Positions 1 to 5,453 of a DNA stretch of 6,023 nt are shown here, one piece after another. Under the pieces are notes generated by a model. That model did no database searches and was not told the origin of the DNA. It saw nothing but the letters and a program-made list of their open reading frames with translations. The position numbers were made by a program, and so were the translations under genes. The stretch is from an uncultured Acetatifactor sp. GTDB lineage: Bacteria > Bacillota > Clostridia > Lachnospirales > Lachnospiraceae. Positions within the stretch are counted from its first letter, which is position 1; each line of letters opens with the position of its first letter. Location of the stretch: contig CAJTSY010000181.1 in assembly GCA_910578995.1 (NCBI GenBank), positions 1 to 6,023 of the forward strand. Reading direction: 5' to 3'.

Positions 1-3
1 CAC

Positions 4-30
4 CAAAACAGGCTGCGCCTGCCCGTTTTG
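4..30 (+). terminator. Terminator-like hairpin at left edge
   Basis: Positions 4-13 and 21-30 form a 10-position stem with one A-C mismatch on the plus strand; on the minus strand that position becomes a U-G wobble and the stem is fully paired. An alternative 5-bp stem, 9-13 with 17-21, is also possible. The A-tract and T-tract flank a GC core, as in bidirectional intrinsic terminators. It would most simply end an upstream gene lying outside the window. The U-tract is short and interrupted, so the call is moderate. Confidence 0.4.
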
Positions 31-64
31 TGTGCATCCGATAAAAAGCATAAAAAAACGCATA

Positions 65-93
65 TTGAATTTCTAAGCAGATAATGTTATTAT
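65..93 (+). promoter_or_regulatory. Candidate sigma-A promoter of the chemoreceptor gene
   Basis: A TTGAAT hexamer at 65-70 is followed after 17 bases by TATTAT at 88-93. This is consensus spacing with good matches to both sigma-A boxes. Transcription would begin near position 100 and give a leader of about 85 bases before the start codon at 186. A second signal, GCAGATAA at 77-84, resembles the -10 box of the flagellar sigma factor (SigD/FliA, GCCGATAA), which drives many chemotaxis genes, but no matching TAAA box lies 14-16 bases upstream. I therefore prefer the sigma-A reading. Confidence 0.5.
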
Positions 94-100
94 ATAACAT
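84..100. promoter_or_regulatory. Palindrome over the -10 box, operator-like
   Basis: The arms ATGTTAT (84-90) and ATAACAT (94-100) are exact inverted repeats around a 3-base spacer. The site covers the proposed -10 box and the expected transcription start, where a dimeric repressor would block initiation. The sequence is entirely AT apart from one G and one C, so chance is a real alternative. No regulator gene lies beside it. Confidence 0.3.
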
Positions 101-106
101 ATGCAA

Positions 107-148
107 AAAATAGATTCCGGCCACTTTACTGCTTGGCCGTTCTATTTT
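107..148 (+). terminator. Terminator-like hairpin in the chemoreceptor leader
   Basis: An inner GC-rich stem pairs 118-123 with 134-139 (6 bp, 10-base loop). An outer AT stem pairs 107-114 with 141-148 (8 bp) across a small internal loop. The GC stem is followed directly by a T-rich run, and an A-run precedes it, the classic layout of an intrinsic terminator that can work in both directions. It lies between the best promoter and the start codon of the chemoreceptor gene. It may end an upstream transcript, or it may attenuate the chemoreceptor message. Confidence 0.5.
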
Positions 149-185
149 GTCTAAAATACCGTCAACCGAAAGGAATATAGCAGTT

Positions 186-2132
186 ATGAAGTCAATCAAA
201 TCAAAAATCCAAGTCAGTATGCTTTCGGCAGTATTGGTCAGCGCAGTGCTGATTGGTGTGATCACGGCCTTTTTAAACGCCAGCGGAATTGATGATGTGA
301 TGACAAAGACACTGGGGCCTGCCACACAGATGGCGGCAGATGCTGTGGAATGGCGGATGGGAAACTACTGGACAGCCCTCCAGGAAGCCGCCTCTTCTGA
401 TATTTTCAGAGAGTCCGACCCCACCGCGCCGGAATTGGTTCCGGTAAGAGAGGATATCGCACAGCGTAACGGTTTCCTCTACACCGGCAAAATAGATGCC
501 TCCGGTTTTTCGTCCACCGGCTACAACTACGGCGAGGAAGATTATTTCCAGCAATGCAGGGCAACTATGGCGCCTTATATTTCCGACATCATGAATGACG
601 GCGAACAGCTGATCTTTCTGTTGGAGGTTCCCATTATCACCGACGGCCGATTTGACGGCATAGTCTATGGCGGAATCAGCGCCGATTTTCTGTCGGACAT
701 TGTAATCAACCTTGCTATGGGCAGCAACGGCGTGGCCTATGTACTGGATCACAGAGGCAATGTCATCGGACACAGAGATCTTTCCGTGGTTGAGGAAGGT
801 TCCAATATGATTGAAACCGCCAAAACCAATCCTGATGTGGCAGACGTGGCCGCTGTAAACCAACGCATGCTTGAGGGAGAAACCGGCTTCGGCACATACA
901 ATTTTTACGGGGACAATAAATTTGTAGGATTCGCCCCCATCGGCGGGAATCAGCAGTGGAGCATTGCCATTGAGACCAGTCAGCGAGAATTCAAATCCTC
1001 TCTGGATCGAAGCATCCTGTTGACGGTTCTGGTGGTGGTTCTGGTGGTGATTGCAACCTTCCCCATAGCAGTCCTGGTGGGACATTCCATCTCCGGCCCC
1101 ATCCGTTCCTGCGTTTCACGGTTGGAGAATCTGTCCGATGGCGATCTGCAGACACCCACCCCTGTGGTATCCTCCCGCGATGAAACCGCAAAGCTGACAA
1201 ACGCCTTAAACACTACCATCCTGCGTCTGAATGATGTCGTTCAGGATGCCTCCCATCACCTGGGCAGGATGGCAGAGGGCGATTTCCGCGAAAATATGAC
1301 CCGTACCTACTGGGGTGATTTTGTGACAATCGAGCAGTCTATCAAGGCAATTCATGGTTCCCTTAAGGACACGCTTTATCAAATGAGCCAGTCCGCCGGA
1401 ACAGTGGCATCCAGCGCCGCAAACGTATCCAACGGGGCGCAGGCTTTGAGCCAGGGCGCCACGGAGCAGGCCAGCGCCATCGGCGAACTGTCCGCCACTG
1501 CCGCAAGCATTGCGGATAATGCCCAGCAGACCGCGGCAGTTGCCGTGGAAGCCGGACAATATGTAGCCCAGGCAGGCGCACAGCTTGAAGTCAGCGTGGA
1601 TTATGTCAAAGAATTAAGCACAGCCATGGAGAAGATTTCCAGTTCTTCCATAAAGATCCGCAAGATTATCGACACCATCGAAAATATTGCTTTCCAGACC
1701 AATATTTTGGCGTTGAATGCCGCTGTGGAGGCCAGTCGGGCAGGCAGTGCGGGCAAAGGCTTTGCGGTAGTTGCGGAAGAGGTACGCAGCCTTGCCTCCA
1801 AATCCGATGAGGCGGCCAAGGCTACCAAGGAATTGATTGAGAGATCCATTTCCGCCGTCACAGAAGGCGAGCATCTGATGGGCATGGTGACGGACTCCCT
1901 GGACAAGACCAATTCCATTGCCGGAAATGTCACCATCAAAATGAACGCCATGGTAGAGGCAGTCGAGATTCAGACCGCTTCCATCTCCCAGATCACGGAC
2001 GGCATTGACCAGATATCCTCCGTGGTTCAGAGCACCTCCTCTACATCGGTAGAAAGCGCTGCCACATCCCAGGAACTGTCGGAGCAGTCCCTGCTTATGA
2101 ATAATCTGGTACACAAGTTCCGTTTAAGCTGA
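186..2132 (+). CDS. Methyl-accepting chemotaxis protein with Cache-type sensor
   Basis: This 648-residue transmembrane chemoreceptor should sense an extracellular ligand and control the CheA kinase through CheW. A short cytoplasmic N-terminus leads to membrane segment 1 (about 11-31), an extracytoplasmic domain (about 33-270) and membrane segment 2 (about 277-299). A HAMP domain follows (about 300-352), then a HAMP-like linker with an AEGDF motif (about 351-397) and a long coiled-coil signalling domain. The conserved hairpin tip lies at about 499-535 (FQTNILALNAAVEASRAG, then GKGFAVVAEEVR). The sensor fits dCache: the stretch around 157-170 and the NGVAYVLDHRGNVIGHRD segment (181-198) match the usual second-lobe start. 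I do not see the complete amino-acid-binding motif of dCache_1 receptors, so the ligand is unknown. The C-terminus lacks a CheR-binding pentapeptide. ATG 186 is chosen because AAAGGA lies at 169-174, 11 bases upstream; an in-frame TTG at 147 falls inside the leader hairpin. No che or flagellar genes are adjacent. Confidence 0.95.
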   Translation: MKSIKSKIQVSMLSAVLVSAVLIGVITAFLNASGIDDVMTKTLGPATQMAADAVEWRMGNYWTALQEAASSDIFRESDPTAPELVPVREDIAQRNGFLYTGKIDASGFSSTGYNYGEEDYFQQCRATMAPYISDIMNDGEQLIFLLEVPIITDGRFDGIVYGGISADFLSDIVINLAMGSNGVAYVLDHRGNVIGHRDLSVVEEGSNMIETAKTNPDVADVAAVNQRMLEGETGFGTYNFYGDNKFVGFAPIGGNQQWSIAIETSQREFKSSLDRSILLTVLVVVLVVIATFPIAVLVGHSISGPIRSCVSRLENLSDGDLQTPTPVVSSRDETAKLTNALNTTILRLNDVVQDASHHLGRMAEGDFRENMTRTYWGDFVTIEQSIKAIHGSLKDTLYQMSQSAGTVASSAANVSNGAQALSQGATEQASAIGELSATAASIADNAQQTAAVAVEAGQYVAQAGAQLEVSVDYVKELSTAMEKISSSSIKIRKIIDTIENIAFQTNILALNAAVEASRAGSAGKGFAVVAEEVRSLASKSDEAAKATKELIERSISAVTEGEHLMGMVTDSLDKTNSIAGNVTIKMNAMVEAVEIQTASISQITDGIDQISSVVQSTSSTSVESAATSQELSEQSLLMNNLVHKFRLS

Positions 2133-2151
2133 CGTTCAGCGCGGCATTTTT
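2128..2151 (+). terminator. Weak stem-loop and T-run after the chemoreceptor
   Basis: GCTGA (2128-2132) and TCAGC (2136-2140) pair around a 3-base loop and overlap the stop codon. Five T residues follow at 2147-2151, but six bases separate stem and T-run, and the stem is short. It may contribute to 3'-end formation. The larger structure just downstream may matter more. Confidence 0.25.
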
Positions 2152-2174
2152 GTGCATTTTGGATAAGTTCCGGC

Positions 2175-2318
2175 CCGGGACTGTTGGAAAACGACACTCT
2201 TGTCACACCCGGCACATAACTGCGGCTTCCTATACGCCACAGTATCTGTCGGGTGGGCAGCTGTTTGCGTCTCTTTCTGATATTGGGGTGACTCCACCCC
2301 GTTTTCCGGCGGCCCCGG
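2175..2318 (+). ncRNA. Candidate multibranched structured RNA or palindromic repeat
   Basis: The closing stem P1 pairs 2175-2192 with 2301-2318: 14 Watson-Crick pairs, 3 G-U wobbles and one A-C mismatch. Within it are three hairpins. P2 is GACA/TGTC (2193-2196 with 2201-2204). P3 pairs 2206-2214 with 2247-2255 (9 of 9, one G-U) and continues inward to 2226/2236 with one bulge and two mismatches, leaving a 9-base loop. P4 is GGGGTG/CACCCC (2285-2290 with 2295-2300). P2 and P4 abut P1 directly, suggesting stacked helices at the junction. On the minus strand the three P1 wobbles become A-C mismatches, which favours a plus-strand RNA. It sits between convergent genes, 42 bases after the chemoreceptor stop. 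I cannot match it to a named RNA family. It could instead be a dispersed palindromic repeat or an elaborate bidirectional terminator. There is no clear U-tract after P1. Confidence 0.4.
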
Positions 2319-2348
2319 CTTTCATATAAGCATCGTACCATCTATCCC

Positions 2349-4556
2349 CTACATTTCCGTCATATCTCTCCGTAATCCCCCAAAATCCAGATAATCCTCA
2401 ATAAACTGCTTCCGCAGCAGGCCGAATGGCACGAACTCATTGTACTTCCCCTTCACCTGCACCTTGTCCGGCAAAGGAAGGCTGTACAAATCCGGCTCCG
2501 AGCGCAGGATATCCAGAATGATGGCTTCCAGTTCCTCCCCGCTGCCGCTGTAAACCACCTCCAGGTACAGACTGGTGCTCCAGGGCATTTTATTGCTGAT
2601 GCCTCTCTGGAGCAGAAGAAAGTGAAGCGTCACAAGCTGCCTGGTGCCGATCCAGGGAAACACCGCGTATTTTCTCTCGGAAAGGGCCGTGACCAGGTTT
2701 TCCAGGATGCCGCTGTTCCTAGCGATGTAACGGATTTCCGTCAGCCTCTCCTGACAGCGTTCGCTTAAATACAGATAGGGGTCATCCTGCTGCATCACGC
2801 TGCGGACCTTGCGCACCAGTCTGGTGTGCAGGTCAATCTCGAAATCCATATCCCAGTCCACCGCGGAGATGCCCGGCACCTGCTTCACAAAGAGCACCTT
2901 GGACTTCACATTGATATCCACGGTCTCCCAGGACAGCCCTGCCAGGGCAAAGCGGGTGCCCACGGGATAGGGCTTGTCCACCGTGCCGATGGTGCGGTTC
3001 TCATCCTTCACCAGAAGATATTCCGGCGATTCGAAAACCGTCAGGAACTTGTGGCTGTTGATGATCTTCTCACCGGCCCGGCCCACCGTCAGGCCGTTGT
3101 GCTCCGTGCGTTCCAGCTGCTCAATGTCCACCAGGTGGAGCAGGAGCTTCTTATAATCCTCCTGGGAAATCTTGCGGAAACAACCCAGGCTTAACACCGC
3201 GCCTGCCAGGGAAGCCGGAGACATCTCCCCGTTGCTTTTCAGGCAGCTTAAAGTCTGGTGGTACAGAAGGTTGTAGGGATGGTGCCTGGGCGGGATGGGT
3301 TCAATCCAGTGCTCCAGCAGGTACAGCTCCACAATGGCGATGGTGCGGATAAATTCCCAGTTGATGGGGCCGAGCACATCCGAAGTATTGATTTTCAGGC
3401 TCTCCACAAAGGTAAACAGCAGCTGCGGAATCTGTCCCCGCCGCCCGCACCGCCCCAGTCTCTGAGCAAAACTGGACACATTCAGGGGCGCCCCCACCTG
3501 CACTGCCTGGTCCAGGGAGCCGATGTCGATGCCCAGTTCCAGGGTCACGGTGGCGCCGGTGACGATTTTCTCCTCCGCGGACTTCATCTCCTCCTCCGTG
3601 TTCTCCCGAAGCAGGGCGGACACATTACCGTGATGGACGCGGTATACGTCCGGAGCCTTGTGTTTTAACGCAATTTCGTGCAGATGGGCCATAATCTGCT
3701 CGATTTCCTCCCGGCTGTTGGCGAAAATGATGGTCTTCTTGTCCAGGGTCTGGCGGAACAGGTACTCGTAATGCTCCCTGTCGCCAATGTCGCCTCCGGT
3801 ATCCACATCCACCACATTCAGGCTGCCGTCCCGCTCCACCATATCCCGCCTGTCCGCGTAATTCACAAAGCGCTCGATGTGCAGCCGCACCCGCTTTTTC
3901 CCCTCGTTCACAATGGGGGCCGCGCACCGCCTGCCGCTTCCGGTGTTCAGCCAGTTCTGCGCCAGGGACACATCCCCCAGGGTTGCGGACAGGCCGATGC
4001 GCCTGGGATTCACCCCGGTTAGGTTTTTCAGCCGCTCCAACACGCACAAAAGCTGCAGTCCCCGCACGTCCCGCATGAAATAATGCACTTCGTCGATAAT
4101 AACAAAACGCAGATCCGAAAACAGGGACAAACAGCTCCCCCGGCGGTTGGTCAGCAGGCTCTCCAGGGATTCCGGCGTAATCTGAAGGATACCCTCGGGC
4201 TGCTTCATCAGCTTTTCCTTCCTGTCCATGGAGGCGTCCCCGTGCCATTTGGTCACCGGGATATTGGAGTCTAAGAGCAACAGCTCCAGGCGCTTGAACT
4301 GGTCATTGATCAATGCCTTCAGCGGGGAAATGTACACCACCCCCACAGAGGCGGACGGATGGTTGTACAGCTCCGTGAGCACGGGGAGAAAGGCCGCCTC
4401 CGTCTTGCCCGAAGCCGTGCCCGAGGACAGCAGCAGATTGTCGTCGCTGTCGAAAACCACATCGCAGGCCGCCACCTGTATACCCCGAAGCTCCTCCCAC
4501 TTATTCTGATAGATAAAATCCTGGATGAACGGCGCAAGCCTGGAAAACGCGTCCAT
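2349..4556 (-). CDS. Lhr-like superfamily 2 DEAD/DEAH-box helicase
   Basis: This 735-residue ATP-dependent nucleic-acid helicase belongs to the Lhr-like group of superfamily 2. RecA domain 1 carries the Walker A GTASGKT (46-52), SPLKAL (77-82), TPES (127-130), the DEVH box (155-158) and SAT (190-192). RecA domain 2 carries TIIFANSR (275-282), HHG (308-310), TGATVTLELGIDIG (333-346) and the arginine-finger motif QRLGRCGRRG (365-374). The HHG and LELGIDIG forms, and a C-terminal segment with GLSWETVDI (540-548), are typical of Lhr-type enzymes. Winged-helix and Lhr-core regions probably fill about 400-735. No cysteine cluster of the MrfA/YprA (DUF1998) type is present. It is much shorter than full-length Lhr (about 1,500) and somewhat shorter than typical Lhr-Core proteins. 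The usual role of the family is DNA repair or nucleic-acid unwinding; the exact substrate here is unknown. ATG 4556 is supported by GGGAGG six bases upstream (4563-4568 on the plus strand). It is transcribed alone and ends with TAG beside the structured element. Confidence 0.93.
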   Translation of the reverse strand: MDAFSRLAPFIQDFIYQNKWEELRGIQVAACDVVFDSDDNLLLSSGTASGKTEAAFLPVLTELYNHPSASVGVVYISPLKALINDQFKRLELLLLDSNIPVTKWHGDASMDRKEKLMKQPEGILQITPESLESLLTNRRGSCLSLFSDLRFVIIDEVHYFMRDVRGLQLLCVLERLKNLTGVNPRRIGLSATLGDVSLAQNWLNTGSGRRCAAPIVNEGKKRVRLHIERFVNYADRRDMVERDGSLNVVDVDTGGDIGDREHYEYLFRQTLDKKTIIFANSREEIEQIMAHLHEIALKHKAPDVYRVHHGNVSALLRENTEEEMKSAEEKIVTGATVTLELGIDIGSLDQAVQVGAPLNVSSFAQRLGRCGRRGQIPQLLFTFVESLKINTSDVLGPINWEFIRTIAIVELYLLEHWIEPIPPRHHPYNLLYHQTLSCLKSNGEMSPASLAGAVLSLGCFRKISQEDYKKLLLHLVDIEQLERTEHNGLTVGRAGEKIINSHKFLTVFESPEYLLVKDENRTIGTVDKPYPVGTRFALAGLSWETVDINVKSKVLFVKQVPGISAVDWDMDFEIDLHTRLVRKVRSVMQQDDPYLYLSERCQERLTEIRYIARNSGILENLVTALSERKYAVFPWIGTRQLVTLHFLLLQRGISNKMPWSTSLYLEVVYSGSGEELEAIILDILRSEPDLYSLPLPDKVQVKGKYNEFVPFGLLRKQFIEDYLDFGGLRRDMTEM

Positions 4557-4640
4557 TTTATACCTCCCTGCGGTCTCTTAACCACTATCGCTTATTTGTT
4601 GTGGCTTCGCATATGGCTCCGAAATTCTGATTGCTTCCAC

Positions 4641-4680
4641 TATAGAATCCACGGACAGATTCCATGATCCGGATTCTGTA
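4641..4680 (-). promoter_or_regulatory. Alternative hairpins in the helicase leader
   Basis: GGATTCTGT (4671-4679) can pair with ACAGATTCC (4655-4663), 8 of 9 positions. It can instead pair, as part of 4671-4680, with TATAGAATCC (4641-4650): 9 of 10 positions on the minus-strand RNA. The two pairings exclude each other. The segment would be the very 5' end of the helicase message if the proposed promoter is correct. It may be a switch, a 5' stabiliser or a set of DNA operator half-sites. Confidence 0.3.
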
Positions 4681-4684
4681 TTTG

Positions 4685-4713
4685 ATTCTAGCATAGAATA
4701 GAACGCTTTACAA
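4685..4713 (-). promoter_or_regulatory. Candidate extended -10 promoter of the helicase gene
   Basis: Read on the minus strand, TTGTAA (4713-4708) is followed after 17 bases by TAGAAT (4690-4685), with TGC directly before it as an extended -10. Transcription would start near 4678, giving a leader of about 120 bases. The -10 box lies inside the palindrome ATTCTA-GCA-TAGAAT (4685-4699), a plausible operator. Confidence 0.5.
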
Positions 4714-4724
4714 TGAATTTTAGA

Positions 4725-4753
4725 TTGAATCTCCGCCTCTCCCGTGCTATACT
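4725..4753 (+). promoter_or_regulatory. Strong extended -10 promoter of the Sel1-repeat gene
   Basis: TTGAAT (4725-4730) is followed after exactly 17 bases by TATACT (4748-4753), with TGC (4745-4747) giving an extended -10. The start would be near 4760, leaving a leader of about 112 bases. This is the best promoter match in the window and would drive the Sel1-repeat gene and perhaps the PHP gene beyond it. Confidence 0.65.
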
Positions 4754-4767
4754 GAATGACAGGGAAA

Positions 4768-4834
4768 TGCGCTGCCGCGCAAAACCCGGGCGAAAACAGA
4801 AACGAACGGATATGCCAAGGAAGCAATATCCGTT
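4768..4834 (+). promoter_or_regulatory. Two hairpins in the Sel1-gene leader
   Basis: The first hairpin pairs TGCGC (4768-4772) with GCGCA (4777-4781) around a 4-base loop. The second is a perfect 9-bp stem, AACGGATAT (4805-4813) with ATATCCGTT (4826-4834), around a 12-base loop that contains AAGGAAG, similar to a Shine-Dalgarno site. No T-run follows, so neither is a standard terminator. They may affect mRNA stability or translation; I recognise no riboswitch class. Confidence 0.35.
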
Positions 4835-4871
4835 ATTTCCCCACAATTCCCAATTAAAAAAGGAGCACACA

Positions 4872-5291
4872 ATGTCAGATTCCTACTATAAACCCTGTAA
4901 AGAGCTTGCAATCTGTAATGAGTTGATTGAGAAATATTTTAACACACAGCAATATGAAAAATGTTTCCAGGGACATTTGGCCCTTGCCGGACAGGGCTAT
5001 CCTCTTGCGGAATGCCAGGTGGGATATTTCTACTATGAGGATCTGGGAGTAAAAAAAGACCTGAAAAAAGCTGTCTATTGGACGCGCCGGGCTGCGGAGC
5101 ACGGTGACCGTGACGGTCAATATAACCTTGCCTGGTTCTACGAAGAAGCCATTGGTGTGGAACAGGATAGGAAACAGGCAGAATTCTGGTATCAGAAGGC
5201 AGCTTTGCAGGACCATGACCTTGCCGTCCGGAAATGCGCGGAGCTTGGCATTGACATAAGAGCTCAGGCAGATTGTAAAGCGAAGGCATAG
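4872..5291 (+). CDS. Small Sel1-like repeat protein
   Basis: This 139-residue protein has at least two Sel1-like (TPR-related) helical repeats. The first runs over about 42-78 (AECQVGYFYYEDLGV, KDLKKAVYWTRRAAEHG). The second runs over about 79-115 (GQYNLAWFYEEAIGV, DRKQAEFWYQKAA). A less regular helical segment precedes them (10-41) and a final half repeat follows (116-127). Such repeats form a right-handed superhelix that binds proteins, so an adaptor or scaffold role is likely but the partner is unknown. There is no signal peptide or membrane segment, so it should be cytoplasmic. ATG 4872 is chosen because AAGGAG (4860-4865) lies six bases upstream. The frame is open further back to 4713, but that would start before the proposed promoter's transcription start, and the added residues are Arg/Lys-rich without repeat character. 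The PHP gene follows on the same strand with no clear terminator between. Confidence 0.9.
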   Translation: MSDSYYKPCKELAICNELIEKYFNTQQYEKCFQGHLALAGQGYPLAECQVGYFYYEDLGVKKDLKKAVYWTRRAAEHGDRDGQYNLAWFYEEAIGVEQDRKQAEFWYQKAALQDHDLAVRKCAELGIDIRAQADCKAKA

Positions 5292-5307
5292 AAAGGTATA
5301 GAAAGGG
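5288..5307 (+). repeat. Tandem 10-base repeat at the Sel1 gene end
   Basis: ATAGAAAGG occurs twice at a spacing of 10 bases, at 5288-5296 and 5298-5306. The first copy contains the TAG stop codon of the Sel1-repeat gene. The second supplies AAAGGGG (5302-5308), a Shine-Dalgarno-like site nine bases before the ATG at 5318. Confidence 0.5.
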
Positions 5308-5317
5308 GTAGTGTCAA

Positions 5318-5440
5318 ATGCGCTATGAAAAACAGCAACGGACCGATCAAGCCCTGGGAGGGTTTACTGCTGCGCCAGCGGCAGGAAAATCTCCCAGAAT
5401 CAGGGGGCTTGGGAGGGGAGTTGCGGAACCAGGAAGGTAA
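5318..5440 (+). CDS. Possible 40-residue ORF upstream of the PHP gene
   Basis: ATG 5318 opens a 40-codon frame ending in TAA at 5438-5440. It is preceded by AAAGGGG (5302-5308) at a nine-base spacing, a good initiation site. The predicted peptide begins MRYEKQQRTDQALGG and is rich in Gly, Ala and Arg towards its end, with no membrane segment or known domain. Its stop overlaps the first bases of the AAGGAAG ribosome binding site of the PHP gene (5439-5445), a layout that allows translational coupling. It also contains a long hairpin (5354-5397). It could be a leader peptide, a small protein or simply untranslated spacer; family conservation is not visible from one sequence. Confidence 0.3.
   Translation: MRYEKQQRTDQALGGFTAAPAAGKSPRIRGLGRGVAEPGR
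5354..5397 (+). promoter_or_regulatory. Long hairpin in the PHP gene leader
   Basis: CTGGGAG (5354-5360) pairs with CTCCCAG (5391-5397). Inside, TTT (5363-5365) pairs with AAA (5386-5388), and CTGCTGC (5367-5373) pairs with GCGGCAG (5378-5384) with one G-U, closing on a GCCA loop. One G-U and two purine-purine mismatches link the helices. No T-run follows, so it is not a simple terminator. It ends 56 bases before the PHP start codon and could control mRNA processing or translation. Confidence 0.4.
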
Positions 5441-5453
5441 GGAAGTTTTTTAT

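Larger units (their letters stand above)
4557..4871. other. Divergent intergenic control region
   Basis: These 315 bases separate the helicase and Sel1-repeat genes and contain no convincing gene. They hold a back-to-back promoter pair, with -35 boxes only 11 bases apart (4708-4713 minus, 4725-4730 plus), and the leaders of both genes. Five GATTC/GAATC pentamers occur between 4645 and 4731. Several short palindromes lie on the promoters, including ATTCTA-GCA-TAGAAT (4685-4699) over the minus -10 and AGATT-G-AATCT (4722-4732) over the plus -35. A shared regulator is possible, but not shown. Confidence 0.6.

Noticed and set aside
147..185. TTG start adding 13 residues to the chemoreceptor
   Set aside because: The TTG lies in the T-run of the leader hairpin and has no ribosome binding site; ATG 186 has AAAGGA upstream and begins a typical short N-terminus before membrane segment 1.
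273..1085. Minus-strand 270-codon frame opposite the chemoreceptor sensor
   Set aside because: It is fully antisense to a clear gene, and its His/Gly/Cys-rich composition has no domain character.
2027..2341. Minus-strand 104-codon frame just after the helicase, with an AGGGG-like site before its ATG
   Set aside because: It runs antisense through the structured element and into the 3' end of the chemoreceptor gene. The predicted protein is Arg- and Ser-rich with no recognisable domain. The pairing of the element explains the sequence better, though such frames are easily annotated as hypothetical proteins.
2826..3668. Plus-strand frames opposite the helicase gene
   Set aside because: They lie opposite a gene with intact helicase motifs and show no domain or suitable start.
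4713..4871. 53-residue N-terminal extension of the Sel1-repeat protein
   Set aside because: It would begin upstream of the likely transcription start and lacks repeat character; ATG 4872 has a strong AAGGAG at ideal spacing.
5325..5453. Earlier in-frame ATG for the PHP protein
   Set aside because: The extra 43 residues are encoded across the long hairpin, have no PHP similarity and lack a well-spaced ribosome binding site.
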